A stretch of DNA of 64,000 nucleotides from Eubacterium ventriosum (GCF_025150745.1 NZ_CP102282.1:631501-695500), one strand, 5' to 3'; positions 43,453 to 53,631 are shown, counted from the first letter of the stretch. The notes: generated by a model from the letters alone, not told the origin. Made by a program: numbers and translations.

Positions 43453-45108
43453 TTACTTCAACTTCACCTTAATTGTCTTGCTCCAATTACCTTTTCCGTG
43501 CTTATTATATCCTCGAACACGTATGTAGTATGTTTTCTTTTTCTTCAACTTTGTAATTGTAGCTGAGTTTTGCCAAGTTGTTTTTATCTTTAGTGTTTTC
43601 GTATTTTTCTTAAATCGTTTGTTAGTGGAGTACTGGACATAGTAGCCACTTTTTCCGCGGGCAGTCTGAGCTTTCCATTTTACATAAATAGAAGTTTTTG
43701 AATATTTCTTTGCTGACTTGATTTTTACAGTTGCAGGAGCAGGGTTCTTTTTTGTTTTTATTTTAACTGTTTTGCTCCATTTTCCGTAGCCAACATTTGT
43801 TTTATATGCCCTGATTTTAAAATAGTACTTTGTGTTATATTTAAGATTTTTGAAAGTAGTATTTGTAGTTTCAGGTTTTGTAATGTATTTATATTTAAAT
43901 GCCGTGTTAAATGTTTTGTCAGTGGAATACATTATTGTGTAACCTGTTGCGGAACCTTGCTTGCCCCAACTTAAATGTGCACTGTTATAAGAAGAAACGG
44001 AACCTTTCAGTGTTTCTTTCTTAGGCAAAATCAAAAATGTAGTTGAACATACGCTAACGTATTTAACTTCTGTTGCAGTAAGTTTAACCTTGGCAACACC
44101 GGTGTTAATGTTAGATGAATAAGTAATCTTGTAATGATATGCAGGAACTAACTGACCGTCAACGTACAAATTGACAGTAGGTTTGATTTGTTTACCTGTT
44201 GCGTAGAAAACGTTATTACTCAATGTTATCGTACCTTTTTTTATTGAAACAAAAGGATTGTTTTCTTTATTGGAAGTAGAAATTACACCGTTGTTAAAAT
44301 TGATAACTACATTAGCATCTGCAGTTCTATATAATTTGATAAAACGTCTTGCAAGTCTTTGAAGTACTGATTCCTTAGGAAATTCGCATATATCAGGAGT
44401 TCCGCAGGAAACAACTGCGTATTGTGGAGCAACTGCGTCAAGGAAGTTGGCACATGATGAAGCGGCAGCACCGTGATGACCTATTTTAAGAACATCAGCC
44501 TTAAAATTATAACCTTGTTTAAGAAGTTCATTTTCCATGGTAGATGGAAGGTCGCCGGTTAAGAGAATAGACTTGTTATCGCATGTGACACGCATAACAA
44601 TGCTGGCTTCATTATAGGTTGAACCTTGTGAACCGTCATAAATCACTTCCACAGTCGCATCGCCCAATTTGAATTTTTCACCTTCCACCGGAATCCTGAA
44701 AGGACAATCTTTCTCCTTAACGGTTTTTATAAAACTAAGGTAGTCTTTGCTTGGTTTTGTACATGGTGAGTAAATTACCTGACCGATTTCATATTCTTTG
44801 AAAACAGCAGGAAAACCGCCAACATGGTCCCCGTCAGGGTGGGTTGATATAACGTAGTCAATTTTTTTATTCGGAATGTTTAAAGATTTAAGATATGCAA
44901 GTACCTTTTCAGATATTTGTGAAATACCTGAATCCACAAGCATAAAATGTCCGTTACTTTCGATAACAATGGCATCACCCCTGTCAACATAAATGGCATG
45001 CATTTTCATTTGCCCTGCTTTGGCAGAAACATTAATTGCCAAAATGCTAAACATAAAAAGAGCAAGAAATGCAATAAACTTTGTTCCTAAATTAATTTTG
45101 TTTTTCAT
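43453..45108 (-). CDS. Secreted ComEC-type metallo-beta-lactamase-fold protein with fibronectin III domains
   Basis: 551 residues. Signal peptide or anchor (about 8-30). An MBL domain (about 33-270) has the metal-binding HPDGDHVGG, LLTGDLPS and KIGHHGAAAS, the form found in the ComEC C-terminal nuclease domain, here without the ComEC channel. An Ig-like linker follows, then two fibronectin type III repeats (about 385-455 and 460-551) typical of surface proteins in Lachnospiraceae. Probably an extracellular phosphodiesterase or nuclease; the substrate is unknown. Overlaps the upstream membrane protein gene by 17 bp. Confidence 0.85.
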   Translation of the reverse strand: MKNKINLGTKFIAFLALFMFSILAINVSAKAGQMKMHAIYVDRGDAIVIESNGHFMLVDSGISQISEKVLAYLKSLNIPNKKIDYVISTHPDGDHVGGFPAVFKEYEIGQVIYSPCTKPSKDYLSFIKTVKEKDCPFRIPVEGEKFKLGDATVEVIYDGSQGSTYNEASIVMRVTCDNKSILLTGDLPSTMENELLKQGYNFKADVLKIGHHGAAASSCANFLDAVAPQYAVVSCGTPDICEFPKESVLQRLARRFIKLYRTADANVVINFNNGVISTSNKENNPFVSIKKGTITLSNNVFYATGKQIKPTVNLYVDGQLVPAYHYKITYSSNINTGVAKVKLTATEVKYVSVCSTTFLILPKKETLKGSVSSYNSAHLSWGKQGSATGYTIMYSTDKTFNTAFKYKYITKPETTNTTFKNLKYNTKYYFKIRAYKTNVGYGKWSKTVKIKTKKNPAPATVKIKSAKKYSKTSIYVKWKAQTARGKSGYYVQYSTNKRFKKNTKTLKIKTTWQNSATITKLKKKKTYYIRVRGYNKHGKGNWSKTIKVKLK

Positions 45109-45928
45109 AATTAAGCCATGTCCTTTCTAAATAATAATATGTACGTTTCAGAATAATCCAAAAAACAATTACCATAAATACAAGTACGCCTTCAAAGAAT
45201 CTGCCCACAGCCAGGAGCATATTGAAATCTGAACCTATCCAGAAAACAAATGTGACTAAAATCTGTAGAACAAAAGTAACGAACCAAATCATTTTGCACC
45301 ATTTTCTTTCATCTCTACAGCAAATGTCCGTGCACATCTTAAGAAGTCCGCTACTGAACATAAAAGTAGTTATAACATTGCTTCCAAGATAAGCCAGTCC
45401 CAAAACAAGAGCTGTATTGCATAGAACTATTCCGTTAGTGAAGAATGGAAGTGCCAAAATAACAATGTGCAAAATTAAGGCGAACAATGTCGTAACTGAA
45501 CCGTATTTGAAACGGTTATTAACTTTAGCTAAGTTTAAGCATGCAATAAATATAAGAAGAAAACCTAAAGCATCACTGAAAATATCTACTGAAATATTTC
45601 CAAAATAAACGTGGTCAATAACTTTTGCCGTGCTCTGACCGGTGTTTGTTGATGAATTGGTTGAGCTATTATCATTTGTTGTATTATAATGTGAATTTTC
45701 ATCAGCTTTTTCTGAACTTGTGTTAATAACTTTGTAATCGCACCAGGCATTATAGTTAGATGCAATGTTATAATACTGAAATTCTCCGATTACCGAACCT
45801 GAATTGTTATATTTATGTGGATATTTAAATGGAGTTGTAACATTAACGTCCAATGTTATGAGAACGAAACCAATTGCCAGCATAAAAATAAAAAGTTTAA
45901 ATTTGTTTTTGAACATAAAAGCCTCCAT
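45092..45928 (-). CDS. Six-span membrane protein of unknown function
   Basis: 278 residues. First span at about 9-27, then a ~75-residue Ser/Asn/Thr-rich extracellular loop (NTTNDNSSTNSSTNTG), then five more spans and a basic C-terminus. Not recognised. Overlaps the MBL-fold gene and precedes it in the transcript, so it may help export or anchor that protein; this is inference. Confidence 0.75.
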   Translation of the reverse strand: MEAFMFKNKFKLFIFMLAIGFVLITLDVNVTTPFKYPHKYNNSGSVIGEFQYYNIASNYNAWCDYKVINTSSEKADENSHYNTTNDNSSTNSSTNTGQSTAKVIDHVYFGNISVDIFSDALGFLLIFIACLNLAKVNNRFKYGSVTTLFALILHIVILALPFFTNGIVLCNTALVLGLAYLGSNVITTFMFSSGLLKMCTDICCRDERKWCKMIWFVTFVLQILVTFVFWIGSDFNMLLAVGRFFEGVLVFMVIVFWIILKRTYYYLERTWLNYEKQN

Positions 45929-46058
45929 AATATTATGTGCATTTTCTTAGATTATAAAATATAAATTTTAAGTAAATACGATATTTTTGTGAAATAAAAA
46001 CGTTTAAGTACATTATATATGAACCACTTATGAAAAACAACTAATTAGGTGTTTGTGA

Positions 46059-46087
46059 TTGTATATTGCCAAATAAAATAGTATAAT
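46059..46087 (+). promoter_or_regulatory. Promoter of the L,D-transpeptidase gene
   Basis: TTGTAT (46059-46064), 17-bp spacer, TATAAT (46082-46087), 66 bp before the ATG. Confidence 0.55.
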
Positions 46088-46152
46088 AAGGGCGAATTCT
46101 GTTAAAGGGAATAAGCCGTAAAAGGCTTCAAAATAAGCAAAGGAGTAATGAT

Positions 46153-47631
46153 ATGAAGAAAATCACATCAAAATTAGTAGCAGTATTAATGATTGTTGTT
46201 ATGGCATTTGGTATTTCAGGCACAGCAACAGTTAAGACAGAAGCTAAAGAAAGCAAAGGTTATGTTATTAAAGTTAACTTAGGAACAAACTGTACAACAG
46301 TTTACAAAAACGGAAAAGCAATAAAGGCTATGATTTGTTCACCAAGTAATGAAACACCTACGGGAACATTTTATACACCTGTTAAATACAGATGGCATGA
46401 GATGATAGGAAATTGTTATGCACAGTATTGTACAAGAATTACAACCGGCATCTTATTCCATTCAGTTTGGTATTACAAGAATGGTGATAAATCAACAATG
46501 TCAGTTAAGGCATACAATGTAATGGGACAGAAGGCATCACACGGTTGTGTAAGACTTTTATGTAAAGATTCTAAGTGGATTTATGATCATTGTGCATTAG
46601 GAACAAAGGTTGTAATTTTTAGAGGAACAAAGAAGGATGATCCTATTAAGAGACCTTCATTTACACCTATTACAAACGGTAAGTTTACAGATTGGGATCC
46701 AACTGATCCTGATCCTAAGAATCCATACAAGAGCAATAAGCCTGTAATTACTGCAAAAGTAAAGACTATTGAGTATGGAACAAAAGTTAAATTGTCTGAC
46801 TTAATTACAGTAAAAGACAGAGCAGGCAACGTTCTTACGAAAAAAAATGCAAAGATTACTACAGTTGGTAAGATTAAAACATCTAAATTAGGAAAGTATA
46901 AGATTAAATTTAAAGTAAAAGACAGCTTAGGAAACTCAAAGACTAAGACTTTAACATTTAAAGTAGTAGATACAAAGAAACCTGTTATTTCAGGCGCAGT
47001 AAAGAATCCTGATGTAGCTTTAAATAGTTCAGTTAATGTTTTAGCTAATGTTACTGCAAAGACAGCAGCAGGCAAGAATATTACTTCGAAAATAAAAGTT
47101 ACTGTTAAGTATAATAAGAAGAAAGTTAAGATTAAGAATGGTGTGGTTAAGTTTGCAAACAAGGGCAAATATTACATTACATATAAAGTTAAGGGCACAA
47201 ATAAGAAGACAGCAAAGAAGACTATTAAATACGTTGTAAAAGACCACAAGGTAAGTCTTACAATGAAGAATACAACTGTAAAGGTTAAACAGAACAGCAC
47301 ATTTAATCCTTTGAATTATGTAGCTTCAGTTAAGGATTACAAGGGTAATGCTTTAAATATTAAGAACAGCGTTACAGTTACAGGAAAGGTTGATACAAAG
47401 AAACCTGGAACATATATATTAACATATAAGGCACAGTACTCAAATCAGGCATACACTGCAAGAACAGCAACACTTAAAGTTGTAGTAGAAGCTGTTGCAC
47501 AGCAGCCTACAACAAAGCCTGTTACAACACAGCCTACAACCAAGGTACCTGAAACAACAACTAAGGTACCTGAAACAACAACTAAGGCACCTGAGACAAC
47601 AACTGTACCGGAAACAACAACATCTAAGTAA
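46153..47631 (+). CDS. Secreted L,D-transpeptidase (YkuD) with Ig-like repeats and Thr-rich tail
   Basis: 492 residues. Signal peptide (about 1-31), YkuD domain (about 36-155) with the catalytic motif SHGCVR, Cys132, and the preceding HS..YY strand; it would cross-link peptidoglycan via 3-3 bonds or attach proteins. Then three Lys-rich Ig-like domains (about 190-455), and a tail of repeated VPETTTK units. No LPxTG motif at the end. Similar tails are seen in other secreted proteins of this window (metallophosphatase). AAAGGAG ribosome site. Confidence 0.93.
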   Translation: MKKITSKLVAVLMIVVMAFGISGTATVKTEAKESKGYVIKVNLGTNCTTVYKNGKAIKAMICSPSNETPTGTFYTPVKYRWHEMIGNCYAQYCTRITTGILFHSVWYYKNGDKSTMSVKAYNVMGQKASHGCVRLLCKDSKWIYDHCALGTKVVIFRGTKKDDPIKRPSFTPITNGKFTDWDPTDPDPKNPYKSNKPVITAKVKTIEYGTKVKLSDLITVKDRAGNVLTKKNAKITTVGKIKTSKLGKYKIKFKVKDSLGNSKTKTLTFKVVDTKKPVISGAVKNPDVALNSSVNVLANVTAKTAAGKNITSKIKVTVKYNKKKVKIKNGVVKFANKGKYYITYKVKGTNKKTAKKTIKYVVKDHKVSLTMKNTTVKVKQNSTFNPLNYVASVKDYKGNALNIKNSVTVTGKVDTKKPGTYILTYKAQYSNQAYTARTATLKVVVEAVAQQPTTKPVTTQPTTKVPETTTKVPETTTKAPETTTVPETTTSK

Positions 47632-47656
47632 ATAATAGAAGAAAGAGGGGCAATAA

Positions 47657-48358
47657 ATGTTTTCATATGAGACAACAGTAAGTTACAGCAGAACAGATAG
47701 AAATGGAAAAGTTCCAATGCATGAGATATTAAATCTTTTGCAGGATTGCTCCACCTTTCATTCAGAAGATATTGGTCGTGGCGTAAGTTATATGAAAAGA
47801 GAGGCCAGGGCGTGGGTACTTGTTGCATACAAAGTTATAGTTAACAGACCTATTATGTTTGGACAGAAAATAACAATAGGCACATCTCCTTCAAAGTTTA
47901 GCAGCATGTTTGCTTCAAGACAGTATTTCATAAAAGATGAAAATGGAGATTATCTTGTTCAGGCAGACAGCCTCTGGGTTCTTATTGATATTCAGACACG
48001 AAAACCTTTAAGAATTACTGAAGAGGATTCAAGTGTTTATAAACCGGAACCGATATTTGATAATATAAAGGCGTCAAGAAAGATTAGGTTTAGTAGTGAA
48101 AGAACAAAATTAGAGTCGTTTAAGGTTTTAAAAACTTACATAGACAGCAATGGTCATATGAACAATGCTAATTATTTAAGGGCGGCTGAAGAATTTTTAC
48201 CAACAAATTTTCCTTGCCATGAGGTAGATATTGTGTATAATAAAGAAGCTATGGAAGGTGAAATTATTACACCATATCTTTATAGCGAAGAAAATGGAAT
48301 AGGTATTAGCTTCGAAAATCAAAGTGGAGAGACACTTACAAGAATAATGCTTATGTAA
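47657..48358 (+). CDS. Acyl-ACP thioesterase (FatA-like)
   Basis: 233 residues with double hotdog fold (PF01643). YSRTDRNGKVPMHEILNLLQDCSTFHSEDIG opens the first domain; VLVAYKVIVNRPIMFGQ and the second-domain SNGHMNNANYLRAAEEFLP with the conserved Asn/His follow. Releases fatty acids from ACP during lipid synthesis. AAGAGGGGC ribosome site. Confidence 0.92.
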   Translation: MFSYETTVSYSRTDRNGKVPMHEILNLLQDCSTFHSEDIGRGVSYMKREARAWVLVAYKVIVNRPIMFGQKITIGTSPSKFSSMFASRQYFIKDENGDYLVQADSLWVLIDIQTRKPLRITEEDSSVYKPEPIFDNIKASRKIRFSSERTKLESFKVLKTYIDSNGHMNNANYLRAAEEFLPTNFPCHEVDIVYNKEAMEGEIITPYLYSEENGIGISFENQSGETLTRIMLM

Positions 48359-48361
48359 TGA

Positions 48362-48402
48362 TAAAAGAGGTTATGGCGTTAAAGTCTGACCTCTTTTTTA
48401 TA
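48362..48402 (+). terminator. Terminator after the thioesterase
   Basis: AAAAGAGGT and ACCTCTTTT flank a loop of about 17 nt, with a long T-run. Loop is large, so strength is uncertain. Confidence 0.65.
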
Positions 48403-48452
48403 AAAGTGCTAATATCAGGTAAACTATAAAAAATAGAACGGAGAGACAAAAA

Positions 48453-49277
48453 ATGGAATTAGGAAGAACACAAAAATTAGAAATAGTAAGAATGGTAGAT
48501 TTTGGTGCATATCTTGGCACAGAGGAAGAACAGGTGCTTCTTCCAAAGAAGCAGGTTCCTGAAGGAGCAAATGTTGGTGATGAAGTAAAGGTATTTATTT
48601 ACAGAGATTCACAGGACAGACTTATAGCAACAGTAAACAAGCCTTTAGTTGAATTAGACGAAACAGCAGTTTTGACAGTTAAGGAAGTTTCAAAGAATGG
48701 TGCATTTCTTGACTGGGGCTTAGAAAAAGACTTATTTTTGCCATACAAGGAGCAGACAGTTTCAATTAAGTCAGGGGATAAGGTATTAGTAGGAGTATAT
48801 TTGGACAAAAGTAACAGATTATGTGCAACAATGAAGGCGTATAAGTTCTTAAAATGTACCTCAACATATGAACCTGATGATGTTGTAACAGGAACAGTTT
48901 ATAACTACAATCCTGAGTACGGTGTTTTTGTTGCTGTAGATAATAAGTATCACGGACTTGTGCAGAAGAAAGAGCTTACAACAAGATTAGAAATCGGTCA
49001 GCAGATTCAGGCAAGAGTAAAAAGTGTAAGACCTGATGGCAAATTAGACCTTTCACTTAGAAAGAAAGCATATTTACAAATGGACGAAGATGCCGAAAAA
49101 ATATATAAATACATTGAGAATAACGGTGGTCAGTTAGGATATACAGATAAGGCTAAACCTGAGGTAATTAGAGAAGATTTTCAGATGAGCAAAAGTGAAT
49201 TTAAAAGAGCTATCGGCAGATTGCTCAAAGAACACCGTATAATCATTGGCGAAAGTAACATATTTTTAAATAAATAA
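48453..49277 (+). CDS. CvfB-like S1 RNA-binding protein
   Basis: 274 residues. Three S1-like segments in order (about 1-65, 66-135 and 140-205: VVTGTVYNYNPEYGVFVAVDNKYHGLVQKKEL) and a C-terminal winged helix (about 215-274), the architecture of CvfB, an RNA-binding regulator of virulence and other genes in Firmicutes. GAGAG ribosome site precedes the ATG. Single gene as far as visible. Confidence 0.9.
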   Translation: MELGRTQKLEIVRMVDFGAYLGTEEEQVLLPKKQVPEGANVGDEVKVFIYRDSQDRLIATVNKPLVELDETAVLTVKEVSKNGAFLDWGLEKDLFLPYKEQTVSIKSGDKVLVGVYLDKSNRLCATMKAYKFLKCTSTYEPDDVVTGTVYNYNPEYGVFVAVDNKYHGLVQKKELTTRLEIGQQIQARVKSVRPDGKLDLSLRKKAYLQMDEDAEKIYKYIENNGGQLGYTDKAKPEVIREDFQMSKSEFKRAIGRLLKEHRIIIGESNIFLNK

Positions 49278-49416
49278 TAGGGGCTGTATGCAATATTAAC
49301 AAAGATTTTTTTGTTATTTTGTTTATTTACAATATAGCATTTTTAGTGTCAGTGATTTAGAATACAATCAGACGCGAGATAGAGAAACTATTTCAATACT
49401 AGGAGGAATTTTTAAA

Positions 49417-50535
49417 ATGGCAAGTTTATCATTAAGAAATATCTGCAAGGTATATCCAAACGGATTCTGTGCAGTAAAAGATTTTAACCTTGAAATCAAG
49501 GATAAAGAATTTATCATCTTCGTAGGACCATCTGGTTGTGGTAAATCAACAACACTTAGAATGATCGCAGGTCTTGAAGAAATTTCATCAGGAGAATTAT
49601 ACATCGGAGATAAGTTAGTAAACGATGTTGAACCAAAGGATAGAGATATCGCAATGGTATTCCAGAACTACGCTTTATATCCACATATGACAGTATATGA
49701 TAATATGGCATTTGGTCTTAAGTTAAGAAAAGTACCTAAGGCTGAACAGGAAAGATTAGTTAAGGATGCAGCTAAGATTCTTGACCTTGAACAGTTACTT
49801 GATCGTAAGCCTAAGGCTTTATCAGGTGGTCAGAGACAGAGAGTTGCTATGGGACGTGCTATCGTTCGTAACCCTAAGGTATTCCTTATGGATGAACCTC
49901 TTTCAAACTTGGATGCTAAATTAAGAGTACAGATGCGTGTGGAAATCGCTAAGATTCATAAGAGATTAGGCGCAACAATCATCTACGTAACACATGACCA
50001 GACAGAAGCTATGACACTTGGTACAAGAATCGTAGTTATGAAGGATGGTGTTGTACAGCAGGTAGATTCACCTAAGAACTTATATGATAAGCCAGTTAAC
50101 TTATTCGTAGCAGGATTCATGGGTTCACCACAGATGAACTTCATCGATGCAGAAGTTGAACAGGAAGGTGCTGACGTTAAGCTCCACATTGGACAGGCTA
50201 GAACATACATTACAGTACCAGCTGAACAGGCTAGAAGGCTTATTGACGGTGGTTATGTTGGTAAGACAGTTGTTATGGGTATCAGACCAGAAGATGTTCA
50301 TGATGAAGAAAGCTTCATCGAAATGTCACCTGATAGTGCATTTAAGACAACAATCAGAATTTACGAATTACTTGGTGCTGAAGTATACTTATACTTTGAC
50401 GTTGAAGGATTCGATTGTACAGCAAGAGTTAATGCTCGTACAACAGCTAGACCTGGTGATGAAGTTGTTATGGCAATGGATCTTACAAAACTTCACATCT
50501 TTGATAAGGATACAGAAAAAGTTATCACAAACTAA
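49417..50535 (+). CDS. ABC transporter ATP-binding protein, UgpC/MsmK-type
   Basis: 372 residues. Walker A GPSGCGKSTT, signature LSGGQRQRVAMGRAI, Walker B FLMDEPLSNLDAKLR, then the C-terminal TOBE/OB-type domain (about 235-372: VVMGIRPEDVHDEE). Lone UgpC/MsmK-type ATPases commonly energise several sugar permeases encoded elsewhere, which fits the absence of permease genes here. The codon use is highly biased, pointing to high expression. AGGAGG ribosome site. Confidence 0.94.
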   Translation: MASLSLRNICKVYPNGFCAVKDFNLEIKDKEFIIFVGPSGCGKSTTLRMIAGLEEISSGELYIGDKLVNDVEPKDRDIAMVFQNYALYPHMTVYDNMAFGLKLRKVPKAEQERLVKDAAKILDLEQLLDRKPKALSGGQRQRVAMGRAIVRNPKVFLMDEPLSNLDAKLRVQMRVEIAKIHKRLGATIIYVTHDQTEAMTLGTRIVVMKDGVVQQVDSPKNLYDKPVNLFVAGFMGSPQMNFIDAEVEQEGADVKLHIGQARTYITVPAEQARRLIDGGYVGKTVVMGIRPEDVHDEESFIEMSPDSAFKTTIRIYELLGAEVYLYFDVEGFDCTARVNARTTARPGDEVVMAMDLTKLHIFDKDTEKVITN

Positions 50536-50548
50536 TATATATATTTAT

Positions 50549-50580
50549 CAAAAGACTGCCCGATTTGGGCAGTCTTTTTT
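50549..50580 (+). terminator. Terminator after the ABC ATPase
   Basis: AAAGACTGCCC pairs with GGGCAGTCTTT across a short loop, then T-run. Confidence 0.92.
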
Positions 50581-50767
50581 ACTTAATAAGAAATTCCTTT
50601 GGACTTTTTATTAGGCTCTTTGTCAAGAGTGGGGGTAAAAAGATTTTTGGCAAAAATTACAAGATAAAAGTACTATTGATTAGCTCTTTTCTCTTGTTTT
50701 TTGTCATAAACTGGTTTAAAATATAGTTTGACAGAATGTACGAATTTTTTAGAACAAGGAGTGGCCT

Positions 50768-51856
50768 ATGATATCAAATCAGATTTTACAGAATACAATA
50801 GAAGGAATAAAAAGTATTTCAAGGGTAGATTTACATGTGGCAGATACAGACGGAAAGATTATTGCCAGTACTTCCCAGTTAGGAGATGAGTTTGGACATG
50901 CTATAATTAGCTTTGTTAATTCTCCGGCAGACAGCCAGTCAGTACAGGAATACCAGTTCTTTAAGGTTTATGATGAAAGCCAGTTAGAACTGATTCTGAT
51001 AGCTCAGGGAACAAGCGATGACGTATTTATGGTAGGAAAGATGGCTGCCTTCCAGATTCAGAATCTGCTTGTTGCATATAAAGAAAGATTTGATAAAGAC
51101 AATTTTATCAAAAACTTATTATTAGACAATCTACTCCTTGTTGACATTTATAATAGATCAAAGAAGTTGTACATTGATGTGGATGCAAGAAGATGTGTCT
51201 GTATTATTGAAACAAAGAACGAAAAGGACAGTGTTGCTTTAGAAACAGTTAGAACATTGTTCTCAGGTAATAAGAAAGACTTTATTACAGCAGTAGATGA
51301 AAAAAGCATTATTCTTGTTAAGGAGTTAGAAGAAAAACAGGGATATGAAGATATTGAAAAGATAGCAAGGACAATTGTGGACATGCTTAACACAGAGGCA
51401 ATGGTTAAGGCTACTGTAGCATACGGAACTATTGTTAAGGAGATTAAGGAAGTATCACGTTCATACAAGGAAGCAAGAATGGCCCTTGATGTAGGAAAGA
51501 TTTTCTTTAGCACTAAGAACGTAATTGCTTACAATAATCTTGGAATCGGAAGATTAATTTATCAGTTACCAATTCCACTTTGCAAGATGTTCATTAGCGA
51601 GATTTTTGAAGGAAAGTCACCGGATGAATTTGACGAAGAAACATTAACAACAATTAATAAGTTCTTTGAAAACAGCTTGAATGTATCTGAAACATCAAGA
51701 CAGTTATATATTCACAGAAATACTTTAGTATACAGACTGGACAAGTTGCAGAAGAGTACAGGACTAGATTTAAGAGTATTTGAGGATGCAATTACATTTA
51801 AGATTGCCCTTATGGTTGTTAAGTACATGAAATATATGGAGAACACAGATTTTTAG
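50768..51856 (+). CDS. CdaR/PucR-type transcriptional regulator
   Basis: 362 residues. The N-terminal ~130 residues resemble a sugar-diacid-recognition sensor (RVDLHVADTDGKIIAST.., Diacid_rec-like); a GGDEF-like middle domain follows, and the C-terminal PucR-type helix-turn-helix is clear in NKFFENSLNVSETSRQLYIHRNTLVYRLDKLQ. Next to the shared sugar ATPase, so a sugar or sugar-acid response is plausible. AAGGAG ribosome site. Confidence 0.88.
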   Translation: MISNQILQNTIEGIKSISRVDLHVADTDGKIIASTSQLGDEFGHAIISFVNSPADSQSVQEYQFFKVYDESQLELILIAQGTSDDVFMVGKMAAFQIQNLLVAYKERFDKDNFIKNLLLDNLLLVDIYNRSKKLYIDVDARRCVCIIETKNEKDSVALETVRTLFSGNKKDFITAVDEKSIILVKELEEKQGYEDIEKIARTIVDMLNTEAMVKATVAYGTIVKEIKEVSRSYKEARMALDVGKIFFSTKNVIAYNNLGIGRLIYQLPIPLCKMFISEIFEGKSPDEFDEETLTTINKFFENSLNVSETSRQLYIHRNTLVYRLDKLQKSTGLDLRVFEDAITFKIALMVVKYMKYMENTDF

Positions 51857-51878
51857 AAAATAAATAGTTAAAATGTAG

Positions 51879-51911
51879 CAATATGAAGGCCCACTATGGA
51901 CCTTCATATTG
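51879..51911 (+). terminator. Hairpin after the CdaR-type gene
   Basis: CAATATGAAGG (51879-51889) pairs with CCTTCATATTG (51901-51911). No T-run follows, so a terminator function is probable but not certain. Confidence 0.5.
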
Positions 51912-52046
51912 TGCTAGTGGAGCAAATTCAATTCAGAAATATATTAAAATTTTATTACAAGGATTGTTACGTGCTTTGCCCACCCACAAAAAAAACACAT
52001 TTGTGTTATATATTTCTATTTAGAGCAGAATATTAGGAGGCATATA

Positions 52047-52733
52047 ATGATTAAAATAGAAGGTGTAAGTAAGTCTTATGGCAACGGTGCACCGGCGTTA
52101 AGCAATTTAAATCTTGAAATAGAGGAAGGAGAGTTTGTATTTGTTGTTGGAGCCAGTGGCTCAGGAAAGTCAACATTTATCAAACTGCTTCTTAAAGAGT
52201 TAAATCCCACAGAGGGAACAATAGTGGTAGATAATGTTAATTTATCAAAGCTTAAATCAAGAGGAACAGCTAAGTATAGAAGAAAGGTTGGAGTTGTTTT
52301 TCAGGATTTCAGATTGTTACAGGATAGAGATGTTTACTCAAATATTGCTTTTGCACAGAGAGTAATAGGGGCGTCACCAAGAGAGATTAAAAAGAATGTG
52401 GCAAGAGTATTATCTTTGGTGGGACTTTCAGAAAAATATCGTTCCAATCCGTCAGAATTGTCAGGTGGTGAGCAGCAGAGAGTTGCCCTTGCAAGAGCAC
52501 TTGTCAATAAACCACAGTATATTTTGGCTGATGAACCTACAGGAAACCTTGACCCTGAAAATTCATGGGAGATTATGAAACTGCTTGAAAAAGTTAATGA
52601 GCAGGGAACAACAGTTATTGTTGTTACACATAACATGGAAATAGTTAAGGCTATGAACAAGCGTGTCATAACTATGAAGAAAGGTGTAAAAGTAGAGGAC
52701 AGCAAAGGGGAGGAACAGACAGATGAATACTAG
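52047..52733 (+). CDS. ftsE: Cell division ATP-binding protein FtsE
   Basis: 228 residues. Walker A GASGSGKST at 35-43, LSGGEQQRVALARAL signature, ILADEPTGNLDP Walker B. Together with FtsX it regulates peptidoglycan hydrolases at the septum or side wall. Its stop overlaps the ftsX start by 11 bp. AGGAGG ribosome site. The C-terminal 20 residues are acidic. Confidence 0.95.
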   Translation: MIKIEGVSKSYGNGAPALSNLNLEIEEGEFVFVVGASGSGKSTFIKLLLKELNPTEGTIVVDNVNLSKLKSRGTAKYRRKVGVVFQDFRLLQDRDVYSNIAFAQRVIGASPREIKKNVARVLSLVGLSEKYRSNPSELSGGEQQRVALARALVNKPQYILADEPTGNLDPENSWEIMKLLEKVNEQGTTVIVVTHNMEIVKAMNKRVITMKKGVKVEDSKGEEQTDEY

Positions 52734-53631
52734 AACAGCAAACTACTGTTTAAAACAGGGTTTTGTAAACATAAAGAGAAACAAACTGTTTTCCCTTGCA
52801 TCAATAGGAACTATTGCTGCATGTACATTTTTAATAGGTGTAATTTTTACAATTATTATAAATGTAAACTTTATGGAAAAAAAAGTTGAGCAACAGGTTG
52901 GGGTAACAATATTCTTTAACGAAGGGTTAAGCCAGCAGGGAATAGATGATATTGGAAAAACAATTAAGTCAGATTCCCGTGTAAAGAGCTATGAATATAC
53001 ATCGGCAGAACAGGCATGGGAAAGCTTTAAGAAGAATTATTTTAAAGATAATCCTGATTTGGCAGAAGGATTTTCAAAAGAGAATCCATTGGCTAATTCA
53101 GCATCTTACACAGTTTACTTAAAGAGTATTAACGACCAGAAAGCTTTTGCAACAGCAATGGAAAAGGTTCAGGGTGTAAGACAGGTTAAGTATTCAAACC
53201 CAACTAGAGAGTTTCTTACAAACTTTGGCAAAATGTTAGGATATGCGTCTATTGCATTGATTATTATTTTGCTTGGTGTTGGTATTTTCCTTATAAGCAA
53301 CACGGTTATGATTGGTATTTCAGTAAGAAGACACGAGATTAAAATTATGAAGCTTATTGGAGCAACTAATAGTTTTGTAAGGGCACCATTTATTATAGAA
53401 GGTGTGACAATCGGTTTATTAGGTTCAATAATTCCGCTTGTTATAATAAGACTTGTTTATGACAAATTAATTGATCTTATTATGACTAAATTTGGTGTAC
53501 TTGGCAACAGTATTCCTTTTGCGTCAGTTCATCAGATTTTTTTGGTTCTTGTTCCATTAGGACTTGGAATTGGAGCAGGTATTGGTTTAATAGGATCAAT
53601 TGTGTCAATGAGAAAGCACTTAAAGGTATAA
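52723..53631 (+). CDS. ftsX: Cell division membrane protein FtsX
   Basis: 302 residues, four spans: one at about 22-48, then an extracytoplasmic domain (about 50-165), then three spans (173-200, 225-250, 270-300). NIKRNKLFSLASIGTIAACTFLIG and MGISVRRHEIKIMKLIGAT (read as IGISVRRHEIKIMKLIGATNSF) are family marks. It should signal across the membrane to the M23 hydrolase encoded next. Confidence 0.95.
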   Translation: MNTRTANYCLKQGFVNIKRNKLFSLASIGTIAACTFLIGVIFTIIINVNFMEKKVEQQVGVTIFFNEGLSQQGIDDIGKTIKSDSRVKSYEYTSAEQAWESFKKNYFKDNPDLAEGFSKENPLANSASYTVYLKSINDQKAFATAMEKVQGVRQVKYSNPTREFLTNFGKMLGYASIALIIILLGVGIFLISNTVMIGISVRRHEIKIMKLIGATNSFVRAPFIIEGVTIGLLGSIIPLVIIRLVYDKLIDLIMTKFGVLGNSIPFASVHQIFLVLVPLGLGIGAGIGLIGSIVSMRKHLKV

